64,000 nt of DNA from Leeuwenhoekiella polynyae. Lineage in GTDB: Bacteria > Bacteroidota > Bacteroidia > Flavobacteriales > Flavobacteriaceae. The DNA lies in NCBI RefSeq assembly GCF_042683665.1, contig NZ_JBHUOO010000006.1; one strand, written 5' to 3'. A program made the position numbers and the translations under genes. Positions 8,780 to 17,199 of the stretch are shown piece after piece. The notes beneath the pieces were generated by a model, which saw only the letters and a program-made list of their open reading frames with translations, searched no databases and was not told where the DNA came from. Each line of letters starts with the position of its first letter. Positions within the stretch are counted from its first letter, which is position 1.

Positions 8780-10654
8780 TTAATTTTCTAGTTTTTTGAC
8801 TCTATCAAGCCATGTAAATTTTAGAATAAGGCTGGTTAATCCAAAAGCCAATAAACTAATTGCTGTTTTTTCATAATCACGAACTATCAGGAAAATAGGC
8901 AGTAAGATCATACTAGATTGCCAGACGATTCCCACCAGACAGTTAAACATATCCAGCCCAAAATCTTTGTTCTTCCCTACTTGCTCTTCTGCTGTTAATT
9001 GCTCACGCACCGGTTTCCACCACCCCCACGGATGCACCGAAGTGTAAAAACTCTTCAAAGTCGCTAAAGCTGTAGGCGGAGTTAACCAAGTTCCTAAAAA
9101 CGAACCTACAAGTGAGAATATTAAGATCACCGGAAATAAATAAATTGCCGGAATATGTGAATACCAGTACAAGAAACTCCCTTCTGCATAACTCGATGCG
9201 CCCTGATCTATCAAAAACTGAAGCGTGGCAATGATCAACCCGCTCAACATTCCCCAGAAATATCCCCAGCCGTTAAAACGCCACCAGATCCATTTTAAAA
9301 AGTTAGCAGCCACATAACCCCCGTAAAGCGAACTTGTGATCCATAAGGTAATCGAGTTGATTGAATCTGCAAAAAAGCCCATTATCACACCTAAAATAAC
9401 CACGGCAAAAGAAGCGACGTGGCTTGCTTTAACATAGTGCTTATCAGTTGCTGCCGGTTTGAAATATTTTTTATAAATATCGTTAACAATATATGCAGGT
9501 CCTGCATTTACAAAGGCCGAGAAGGTAGACATAAAGGCTGCAAGAAGCCCCGCTAACAAAAGTCCTTTTATTCCTACGGGTACGTGATTATTAATAACCT
9601 GCGGAAGAATCACCTCTAAGTCGTTACTGCTAATTCCTCCTGCTTTTACTAGTTCTGGAGCGATATAGACCAACCCTAAAATCACGATTGCCGCAATCAT
9701 TAAATATCTTGGAATGAACAAAACCAAATTTGTAAAACCACTCATATAAGCAGCATCTTTTGCCGTTTTGGTCGATAAAATACGTTGCATATCATAACTA
9801 GGTGTAGGACCGGCGATACTTGCAAAAAACCCTTTAAAAAGGCTCATCCCCACAAAAGCGCCAAACATCTTATAGCCTTGGGTATCTATCAGTTTATTAA
9901 AGCTTTCAAAGTCACCCTTCCAGAAGGCAGGAAGTTCTGCACCAAAACCTATATTAGTCCATTCATTAGGAATCAATGCCGTGATCTCTGCATCGGTAAA
10001 CTTAAAAAAGGTATAGCCTGCAACGAGTATTCCCGCGAGCACCATAATACCAAACTGTAAGACTTCGGTAGAAACCACAGAGAACATCCCACCCTTAATG
10101 GTATAAATCGTAGTTAATACGATAATTATAAGCGCATATACCTGTTCAGAATTTAACAACATAAAATCATTGATGACAAGGCTCACATCCCAAGGAAGAA
10201 TAACCGTCATAAATTTACCTACTCCTTCAAAGAAATACGCTATAAATCCTACCGAGGCAACAACTGCAAAAATGGCAACAATCAGGTGAGAAGCACGCCC
10301 GGCTTTATCATCTCCAAAACGAGATAAAATCCACTCAGAACCAGTCATTACATTAGATCTTCTGATCCAGACGGCAAGAAACATCATCACAAAGACCTGA
10401 TTAAAAATGGGCCACATCCACATAAACATAAAACTCTTTACGCCGTAGAGAAAGAGAATCCCCACCATCCAGGCAGTCCCAGACACATCAAACATCCCAG
10501 AACCATTACTCAGCCCCAAGTAATACCACTTGATACTTTTACCACCTAAAAAGTAAGAATCTAAACCCTTTGAAGCTTTTTTAGCCACATATACACCAAT
10601 CGCAATGGTAAGCAGCAGATAAAGCGCAATAATTATAACATCAATACTATCCAT
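8780..10654 (-). CDS. Sodium:solute symporter (SSS family)
   Basis: A 624-residue inner-membrane transporter with about 14 membrane segments. The start (IIIALYLLLTIAIGVYVAKK, then SYFLGGKSIKWYYLG) and GLLLAGLLAAFMSTFSAFVN are typical for SSS proteins of Bacteroidota glycan loci. It probably imports a released mono- or disaccharide with sodium. It stands 1 bp from the stop of the upstream GH92 gene and 48 bp before the GH130 gene, so it is in the same operon. Import of Man-GlcNAc for GH130 is a reasonable inference and is not shown by the sequence. Confidence 0.9.
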   Translation of the reverse strand: MDSIDVIIIALYLLLTIAIGVYVAKKASKGLDSYFLGGKSIKWYYLGLSNGSGMFDVSGTAWMVGILFLYGVKSFMFMWMWPIFNQVFVMMFLAVWIRRSNVMTGSEWILSRFGDDKAGRASHLIVAIFAVVASVGFIAYFFEGVGKFMTVILPWDVSLVINDFMLLNSEQVYALIIIVLTTIYTIKGGMFSVVSTEVLQFGIMVLAGILVAGYTFFKFTDAEITALIPNEWTNIGFGAELPAFWKGDFESFNKLIDTQGYKMFGAFVGMSLFKGFFASIAGPTPSYDMQRILSTKTAKDAAYMSGFTNLVLFIPRYLMIAAIVILGLVYIAPELVKAGGISSNDLEVILPQVINNHVPVGIKGLLLAGLLAAFMSTFSAFVNAGPAYIVNDIYKKYFKPAATDKHYVKASHVASFAVVILGVIMGFFADSINSITLWITSSLYGGYVAANFLKWIWWRFNGWGYFWGMLSGLIIATLQFLIDQGASSYAEGSFLYWYSHIPAIYLFPVILIFSLVGSFLGTWLTPPTALATLKSFYTSVHPWGWWKPVREQLTAEEQVGKNKDFGLDMFNCLVGIVWQSSMILLPIFLIVRDYEKTAISLLAFGLTSLILKFTWLDRVKKLEN

Positions 10655-10655
10655 A

Positions 10656-12911
10656 TTATTCTGCCTGCGTGACTACACCCCAACTTTTGTTAGGCCTCGC
10701 TCCCATTACTAATTTAAGTTCACCACCGGCGATAATTTGCTTGTGGGTGATACTGGTTTGGTTAAAATCTTTCCCGTTAAGAGTTGCTGATTGTATGTAA
10801 AAATTCTCTTGAGAAACCCCCTCAGCAACTATGGTAAAGGTTTTTCCGGAAGGAAGGTTAATTGTTGATTTCTCATAAACCGGACTCCCTATTTCATATG
10901 CCGCACTTGCCGGATTAAACGGGTAAAGCCCCATAGAACTCCATACATACCAGGCAGACATCTGTCCCGCATCTTCATTACCACTCAAGCCATTAGGCGT
11001 TGTGTTGTATTGTGTTTTTAAAATCTGATTTATCCAGTACTGTGTTCTCCAGGGCTTGCCTGCACGGTTAAATAAATAAGCGATATGATGACTAGGCTCA
11101 TTGCCATGAGCATATTGACCAATTAAGCCAGAAATATCATTAGAAATATGATCCCCGGTGATCTCAGAACTCTCTGTAAACAATTGCTCAAGCATTGCTG
11201 TAAATGGTTCTGAACCGCCGTGAAGCTTTATAAAATTATCAGTATCGTGAAGTACAAACCAACTGTGTTGCCACGCATTCCCTTCGGTATAATCTGTATT
11301 CTCGCGGTGTCTTGAAAACTTAGGATCAAAAGGCTCATGCCAGGCTCCTGCAGAAGATTTACCACGCATAAAACCGGTCTCAGGATCGTATAATTTTTCA
11401 TAAGATCTGGAGCGCTCAGCGAAATACTCATAATCTTTATCGTGACCCAGTGCTTTAGCCATTTGTGCCACACACCAGTCGTTGTAAGCGTATTCCAGGT
11501 TAAAAGTGACGCTTTCGTCAATTTTATCATAAGGAATATAACCGTACTCTTTTAAGAATTTAAGCCCGCGCTCATCACGCATTTGCGTGTTTTTCATCGC
11601 TTCAAATGCTTGCTCCGCATCAAAACCTTTTATTCCCTTAAAATAGGCTTCAGCAATCACAGGTATTGCGTGATTACCCGTCATGGTGTTGGTTTCATTT
11701 CCGTAGAGTGTCCATACCGGTAAACTCTTATGTACTTGGTAATACATCAACATCGAATTTACAATGTCACTTACTTTTTCGGGCTCTAAAAGAGTTAGTA
11801 GCGGATTTTCGGCACGGAAAGTATCCCAAAGAGAAAGTGTGGAGTATGCTGTAAAATCTGCTTTTATAATACTGTCATTCTCCTGACGAAACTCTCCATT
11901 CACATCACTAAACGTTACCGGAGCAATCTGTGTGTGATACAATGCCGAATAAAAAATGGTTTTTAAAGAATCTGTAGGTGTCTCTACAACAACATGCTCT
12001 AATTGATCTTCCCAAAGTTTCTTTGCATCCGTTTTTGCAGTTTCAAAATCTGTAGTTTCAGAAACCGCAAAATTTTCTTTAGCATTTGCTAAACTTACCG
12101 AAGAAACCGAAACTTTCACGATCACATCGCGGCTTCCGTCAATATTGAAAAAGAATTGCGCTGCGGTAGTTTTTCCGGCAACGCTATCTGCAGCAACAAC
12201 TTTTTTATCTTGAATCAAATTGTGACGAGCAATAGGTTTAGAGAACTCTGCAACAAAAAACACTTTTTGATTTTTTGCCCAGCCGGTACTGTGGCGGTAT
12301 CCGCTTATTGTGGTTTCATTTTCTATTTTGATAGCGGTTTCTGTAGGCGCATCCCAATTAATCGCAAAGCCCAGATCAAGTACTACTGATGCTTCACCTG
12401 CACCCTCATAATTGTATTGCTGATAACCGGTTCTCTTTGTAGCGGTAAGTCCTACTTTAATCTGTGGATCTTCTAAATAAACCGAATAATAACCGGGTTC
12501 TGCGCGCTCGCGCTTATGGGAATATGTTGATGCGTAGGGACGATCCTGAGGATTTTCATAGGTTCCGGTAAGGTCTAATTCTTCTGCTACCGGCATAAAT
12601 AAGATATCAGCAAGATCACCAATACCTGTGCCGCTCAAATGTAAATTGCTAAAACCGGACACTATAGAATCCGAGTAGTGATAACCTGAGCACCAGTCCC
12701 ACCCGTTTCTCCCATTATCAGGACTTACCTGTACCATCCCAAAAGGTACTGTTGCACCAGGATAAGTATGCCCGTGACCACCGGTACCGATAAAAGGATC
12801 TACAAAAGCTGTAAGATTTAAGTCTTCTTTTTCGTTAGAAGAAGGTTCCTGATTTTCTTTACACGAAAAAAGTGTAATTAAACCCAGTAAAAAAATTGTT
12901 TTAGTTAACAT
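10656..12911 (-). CDS. GH92 family alpha-mannosidase, lipoprotein
   Basis: Second GH92 enzyme, closer to the family consensus: VDPFIGTGGHGHTYPGAT, VPFGMVQVSPD, GNAWQHSWFVLHD and GNEDAGQMSAWYVWSSMG. The upstream ATG at 12941 would give 761 residues, but the ATG at 12911 opens directly into a clean SPII signal (MLTKTIFLLGLITLFSC), so I prefer that 751-residue start. It probably removes alpha-1,2 or other alpha-mannoses at the cell surface. It is the first gene of the minus-strand glycan operon and faces the LytS-type kinase gene across a 110 bp divergent promoter region. Confidence 0.94.
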   Translation of the reverse strand: MLTKTIFLLGLITLFSCKENQEPSSNEKEDLNLTAFVDPFIGTGGHGHTYPGATVPFGMVQVSPDNGRNGWDWCSGYHYSDSIVSGFSNLHLSGTGIGDLADILFMPVAEELDLTGTYENPQDRPYASTYSHKRERAEPGYYSVYLEDPQIKVGLTATKRTGYQQYNYEGAGEASVVLDLGFAINWDAPTETAIKIENETTISGYRHSTGWAKNQKVFFVAEFSKPIARHNLIQDKKVVAADSVAGKTTAAQFFFNIDGSRDVIVKVSVSSVSLANAKENFAVSETTDFETAKTDAKKLWEDQLEHVVVETPTDSLKTIFYSALYHTQIAPVTFSDVNGEFRQENDSIIKADFTAYSTLSLWDTFRAENPLLTLLEPEKVSDIVNSMLMYYQVHKSLPVWTLYGNETNTMTGNHAIPVIAEAYFKGIKGFDAEQAFEAMKNTQMRDERGLKFLKEYGYIPYDKIDESVTFNLEYAYNDWCVAQMAKALGHDKDYEYFAERSRSYEKLYDPETGFMRGKSSAGAWHEPFDPKFSRHRENTDYTEGNAWQHSWFVLHDTDNFIKLHGGSEPFTAMLEQLFTESSEITGDHISNDISGLIGQYAHGNEPSHHIAYLFNRAGKPWRTQYWINQILKTQYNTTPNGLSGNEDAGQMSAWYVWSSMGLYPFNPASAAYEIGSPVYEKSTINLPSGKTFTIVAEGVSQENFYIQSATLNGKDFNQTSITHKQIIAGGELKLVMGARPNKSWGVVTQAE

Positions 12912-12986
12912 TTGTACGCTTATTTTAGCCCCTAACGGCATAATATGTTAAGATTTTTAATAAATATGTGATATATTATCGCGGTC

Positions 12987-13006
12987 TTTGTCTTTTATTA
13001 GACAAA
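12987..13006. promoter_or_regulatory. Inverted repeat in divergent promoter region
   Basis: TTTGTCT, six bases, AGACAAA: a perfect 7 bp inverted repeat in the spacer between the GH92 gene (leftward) and the LytS-type kinase gene (rightward). It has operator-like geometry and could bind the LytTR regulator coded nearby. LytTR proteins usually bind imperfect direct repeats, so another regulator is possible. Confidence 0.35.
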
Positions 13007-13052
13007 CAACAGTTCTGAAAAGCTAAACGGCTCAAAACCCATCTTTAGATCT

Positions 13053-14138
13053 ATGCCTATAAGTGCTTCATTTAAAAATAATTTTCTGCTTAATGCTAAT
13101 ACCGGCTACAAAGTAAACGTGACGCATCACGCTATTTTCTGGTTGGTTTATTTCCTGTTCAACTTTTTACGTTGGGGCAGTTATTACAACGACTACCTCT
13201 ACTCGTTTAAAGCAAACCTACTGGGTTTTCCCATACACATGTCTCTCACCTATTTTACGGTGTATGTGCTCATTCCCACTTTTATTTATAAGCGGAAATA
13301 CATCCTTTTTTCACTGAGCCTTATCGCTACTATTTTTGTTATGGTGATCATAAAATATGAGCTCACCTATTTTTTAATAAGCAATAATGTGTGGCCCGAA
13401 GGACCCGAGGAAACCACTAGCTTAAACACCAATTATGTGATCGTTATGATGCTTGGGGAATTGTATGTAATCTCATTTGGAGCAGCCATTAAGATCACGA
13501 TAGACTGGCTTAGAGAACGACAACTTGCCGCAAATTTGGCTAAGTCAAATCTGGAGACTGAATTACGCTTTTTACGCTCTCAGATCTCTCCTCATTTTTT
13601 CTTTAACACCTTAAATAACATTTATTCTCTAAGCTTAGAAAAGTCTGAAAACACACCGGAAACGATCTTAAAGCTTTCTGACCTGATGCGGTATTTACTT
13701 TATGAAACTAAAGAAAAACGACAATCACTCAATAAGGAAATTAAGTTCATCAAGAACTATCTGGACCTGGAACGCATCAGATATAACAAAAAGCTGGATC
13801 TTAATTTTGATGTAGAAGGAAACACGAAAGGAAAGAAAATCGCTCCCATGCTCCTGATTCATTTTATTGAAAACGGGTTTAAACACGGAGCAAGTAAAAA
13901 TATTGGTGATGTAAACATCTCTATACATCTTAAGATTGATGAAGATTTTCTCTATTTTAAAATGAGTAACACCCTGCCTCAAAAGGACTTAAAAAACAAC
14001 CTAAATGAAGCCGGAGGGATAGGTCTTGAGAATGTTGAAAAACGACTTAAATTGGGCTATAAACCCGAAGAATATGACCTCAGGATTTTTGAAGCCGACG
14101 GCGCATATAATGTACATTTAAAATTAAAATTATTATGA
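13053..14138 (+). CDS. LytS/YehU-type sensor histidine kinase
   Basis: A 361-residue membrane kinase. Four hydrophobic segments lie within residues about 25-165. The His_kinase domain follows, with LRSQISPHFFFNTLNNIYSL (phospho-His in SPHFFFN), an N-box variant LIHFIENGFKHG and the G-box GGIGLENVEKRLKLGY. There is no separate sensor domain, so the signal is probably read in or near the membrane. The stop overlaps the start of the next gene by 4 bp (ATGA), the normal arrangement with a LytTR partner. Divergence from the glycan operon suggests, but does not prove, that it controls it. Confidence 0.93.
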   Translation: MPISASFKNNFLLNANTGYKVNVTHHAIFWLVYFLFNFLRWGSYYNDYLYSFKANLLGFPIHMSLTYFTVYVLIPTFIYKRKYILFSLSLIATIFVMVIIKYELTYFLISNNVWPEGPEETTSLNTNYVIVMMLGELYVISFGAAIKITIDWLRERQLAANLAKSNLETELRFLRSQISPHFFFNTLNNIYSLSLEKSENTPETILKLSDLMRYLLYETKEKRQSLNKEIKFIKNYLDLERIRYNKKLDLNFDVEGNTKGKKIAPMLLIHFIENGFKHGASKNIGDVNISIHLKIDEDFLYFKMSNTLPQKDLKNNLNEAGGIGLENVEKRLKLGYKPEEYDLRIFEADGAYNVHLKLKLL

Positions 14139-14842
14139 ACCTAAGATGTGTAATCATAGACGATGAACCCCTAGCCATCAATGTGATTAAAAATCATATT
14201 GCACAGCTAAAAGGTCTCGAAATCATTCAAACTTTTGATAATGCCATAGACAGTCTTGAATTCATCAGAACTACTGAAGTAGACTTACTTTTTTTGGATA
14301 TCAACATGCCTGTTTTAGACGGATTGAGCTTTTTAAAAAGCCTTGATCAAAAACCTATGGTTATTCTCACCACTGCCCATGAGGAATATGCCGTACAAGG
14401 TTTTGACCTTGAAGTATTAGATTATTTGGTTAAGCCCATCCCACTGCCTCGTTTCTTAAAAGCAACAAACAAGGCCCTGGCTAAAATACAGGAAGCTCCT
14501 AAACCAATTGTTGAAAATAACAGCATATTTGTAAAAGTTGATAAGAAAAAAATGAAGAAAATATATCTGGATGACATTCTTCTTGTGGAAAGCCTCAAAG
14601 ATTATATCAAAATCATCACCACGACCGTCAACTATGTTGTGCACCAGACTTTAGGTAGTTTCACAGATGAATTACCAAGCTCTCAGTTTGTGCGTATTCA
14701 CCGCTCTTACACTGCAAACATAAAACGGGTTGATGCTGTTGAAGGCAATAGTGTTGAGATTGCAAACAAGCGATATACCATAGGGCGTAACTATCTCGAA
14801 GATGCTAAAAACGCAATTCTTAAAAACCAATCCAATAATTAA
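14135..14842 (+). CDS. LytTR-family response regulator
   Basis: A 235-residue cytoplasmic regulator paired with the kinase upstream. The receiver domain spans residues 1-120, with acidic pocket DDE near 9-11, phospho-acceptor Asp in LLFLDINMPVLDG, the Thr of ILTTAHEEYA and the Lys of LVKPIPL. The LytTR DNA-binding domain covers about 130-230 (IFVKVDKKKMKKIYLDDI, VRIHRSYTANI, YTIGRNYLEDAK). Start ATG overlaps the kinase stop. Confidence 0.94.
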   Translation: MNLRCVIIDDEPLAINVIKNHIAQLKGLEIIQTFDNAIDSLEFIRTTEVDLLFLDINMPVLDGLSFLKSLDQKPMVILTTAHEEYAVQGFDLEVLDYLVKPIPLPRFLKATNKALAKIQEAPKPIVENNSIFVKVDKKKMKKIYLDDILLVESLKDYIKIITTTVNYVVHQTLGSFTDELPSSQFVRIHRSYTANIKRVDAVEGNSVEIANKRYTIGRNYLEDAKNAILKNQSNN

Positions 14843-14931
14843 AATGATTAATTACACGCACATTTAAAAAGACTCATTTTAAGAAATAGAGTAGACCTAA
14901 AGAGTTAACAGTTTTCCAAAACTTATTTTGC

Positions 14932-14939
14932 TATTTTTG
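14932..14939 (+). promoter_or_regulatory. Bacteroidota -7 promoter element
   Basis: TATTTTTG matches the TAnnTTTG consensus and lies 17 bp before the next start codon. No good TTTG was found at the -33 position, so this is weak evidence for a separate promoter after the two-component pair. Confidence 0.3.
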
Positions 14940-14956
14940 GTTAAAACTATAATTGT

Positions 14957-16138
14957 ATGAATTACATTCAACGCATATACTTGTTTATATGCTGCTCGCT
15001 ACTAGCACTTAGTGTACAAGCTCAGGATCAGGTTTCAGCACAAATCATAAAGGAGCGGGACTCTCTTTTACTCAACCTCAACAAACAACTTGAGGATAAT
15101 GCTGTAAAACTAAAATCACTTCAGGGAGAGTTCTCAGATCTCAACCCCAACCGCACAAGTCAGCGACTGGGAAGTTTAGACAGTATCATTTCTAAACAAG
15201 AAAACCGAATCACACTACTTGAGAATTCCAGAAAAATTCAGCTTAAATTAAACGGTCAACTTGCTTTTACCGAGTTGATGAGTATTCACCGCGATATCAA
15301 ACCCAGCAACCTGCTTCTTTCATCTCAAGAGTTCTTCAGCAAAATTGCTGCGATTAATAATCCTATGAATTACCCGGCTTACGAAAGTTGGTTTAAAGAA
15401 TATCAAGACTGGTACGAACGCAAAAAAGGTAAAGACAACTGGATGGACCTCATCAATAAAAGCATCACATTATTGAATGAGCCCGCAAGCAACGTACCGC
15501 TTTACGGTTCGTTATATCAAACCTTTTCTACCGGAATTACTTCGGCATTAGAGATCGTAGGTGGGGCTGGCAGAGACTTACGAGATAAAACGCCTCAAAT
15601 GCTCAATGTTCTAAACACAGCGAGTCAATTTAGTCAACAACAGAGCATTATAGATAATGAATGGAAAAGCATCAACGAAGAACTCAATAAGCTAGAAAAC
15701 GAATATAACAGACTACTTGAAGAGCAAGCTAATTATTACGGACTTTCCCTGAGTGCTGTAAAGCAATATCAAAATGCCACCTTAGACAGTGAGCGAGAGC
15801 TCATAAAAAACAAGTTTAGAAAAGCAATTAATGATAAAATTGCCGCCTGGGAGGCGCAGCATAACAAAAACTGGCTTACCGAAGTAGAACGTTTTATGGT
15901 AAAAACGCAATCGTTACGTCAACGTTTTGGACAGCTCACCTTACGTATGAAAAGTAATATTGCCAAATACAAAGAGTTGATTACTCAGTTTTCTAAAAAT
16001 GACAATTTTGCTGATGAATTCCGAACCAAACTTAAAGAATTACAAAGCAGCATAGATCAGGTTGACGCCAATTTTGATGCGGTTTTTAACCCTTCGAAGT
16101 ATATAGAAGACTCTGCTGTGATGTATATTACACAATAA
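14957..16138 (+). CDS. Exported coiled-coil protein of unknown function
   Basis: A 393-residue protein with a signal peptide (LFICCSLLALSVQAQ). The remainder is nearly all helical. Heptad-like coiled-coil stretches are visible at about 30-95 (KERDSLLLNLNKQLEDNAVK) and 230-260 (ELNKLENEYNRLLEEQANYY), and more helix follows to the end. No domain is recognised. It lies 18 bp before the dienelactone hydrolase gene and is probably co-transcribed with it. A periplasmic structural role is possible. Confidence 0.75.
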   Translation: MNYIQRIYLFICCSLLALSVQAQDQVSAQIIKERDSLLLNLNKQLEDNAVKLKSLQGEFSDLNPNRTSQRLGSLDSIISKQENRITLLENSRKIQLKLNGQLAFTELMSIHRDIKPSNLLLSSQEFFSKIAAINNPMNYPAYESWFKEYQDWYERKKGKDNWMDLINKSITLLNEPASNVPLYGSLYQTFSTGITSALEIVGGAGRDLRDKTPQMLNVLNTASQFSQQQSIIDNEWKSINEELNKLENEYNRLLEEQANYYGLSLSAVKQYQNATLDSERELIKNKFRKAINDKIAAWEAQHNKNWLTEVERFMVKTQSLRQRFGQLTLRMKSNIAKYKELITQFSKNDNFADEFRTKLKELQSSIDQVDANFDAVFNPSKYIEDSAVMYITQ

Positions 16139-16155
16139 TTTAAAAAACTTCAGTT

Positions 16156-17040
16156 ATGAGAACGCTTAAAAAAGAAGATATCAAGCAGGAAGTTTTTGAT
16201 TTATATGACGCTTATGCTCACAACAAGCTGGAGCGCCGGGAGTTTGTAGAAAAGCTGTCTCTATTTGCCGCAGGAAGTGTGACCGTACCAGCCTTAATGA
16301 GTTTTCTGATGCCCGATTATAAAAACACGATGCTGGTAGATCCTCAGGATCCCAATCTGGATTCTAAGTTCATCACCTACGATTCTCCAAAAGGAGGCGG
16401 TGAGATCAAAGCCTTACTTTCAAAACCCAAAGACGCCACCCGAAAACTGGGAGGTATTGTGGTGGTTCACGAAAACCGCGGACTCAACCCATACATAGAA
16501 GACACTGCACGAAGAGCAGCACTTGATGGTTTTATTACCCTTGCGCCAGACGCTTTGAGTCCGTTAGGAGGTTATCCCGGCAATGATGATGAAGGTCGTG
16601 CGATGCAACGCAAACGGGATGGTGCAGAAATGCTGGAAGATTTTATTGCAGGATACGAATTACTTAAAAGCCATCCTGAGTGTAACGGAAAAGTAGGTGT
16701 GGTTGGTTTTTGCTTTGGCGGTTCCATCTCCAATATGATGGCAGTCAAAGTTCCTGACCTTTCGGCTTCAGTACCTTTTTATGGTGGGCAACCCACTGAA
16801 GATATTGATCAGATTCAAGCTCCGCTTTTATTACAATATGCCGGTCTTGACGAGCGCATTAACAGCGGCTGGCCGGCTTATGAAGCCAAGCTAAAAGAAT
16901 TCAACAAAGAGTATGGGATGTTTATGTATCCCGGCATAAACCATGGGTTTCACAATACCACGACTCCTCGTTACGACGCAGAAGCCGCAGAACTTGCCTG
17001 GGAACGTACCATAGCGTTTTTCAAGGAGCACTTGGGGTAA
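16156..17040 (+). CDS. Dienelactone hydrolase family protein with Tat-like N-terminus
   Basis: Alpha/beta hydrolase of 294 residues. The catalytic triad of the dienelactone hydrolase family is complete: Cys186 in GVVGFCFGG, Asp232 in AGLDERI and His263 in INHGFHN. An N-terminal extension of about 65 residues carries RREFVEK followed by a hydrophobic stretch (LSLFAAGSVTVPALMSFL), which resembles a twin-arginine signal, so the enzyme may be exported. Natural substrates of this subgroup are not known. It follows the coiled-coil gene closely and ends 159 bp before the GH2 gene. Confidence 0.9.
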   Translation: MRTLKKEDIKQEVFDLYDAYAHNKLERREFVEKLSLFAAGSVTVPALMSFLMPDYKNTMLVDPQDPNLDSKFITYDSPKGGGEIKALLSKPKDATRKLGGIVVVHENRGLNPYIEDTARRAALDGFITLAPDALSPLGGYPGNDDEGRAMQRKRDGAEMLEDFIAGYELLKSHPECNGKVGVVGFCFGGSISNMMAVKVPDLSASVPFYGGQPTEDIDQIQAPLLLQYAGLDERINSGWPAYEAKLKEFNKEYGMFMYPGINHGFHNTTTPRYDAEAAELAWERTIAFFKEHLG

Positions 17041-17199
17041 TTTACTTAGCATATCTCATACTTAACATTCAATTTAAAAATCGCAATACACCGAGCGATT
17101 CACTTTCATTTATTAGTCAGAAAGCGCTATTAGTCGAATTAGTTCTCATGTTTTAAGATGCTTTATCATATTTATAGAACGCTATAAAACAACCATCTC

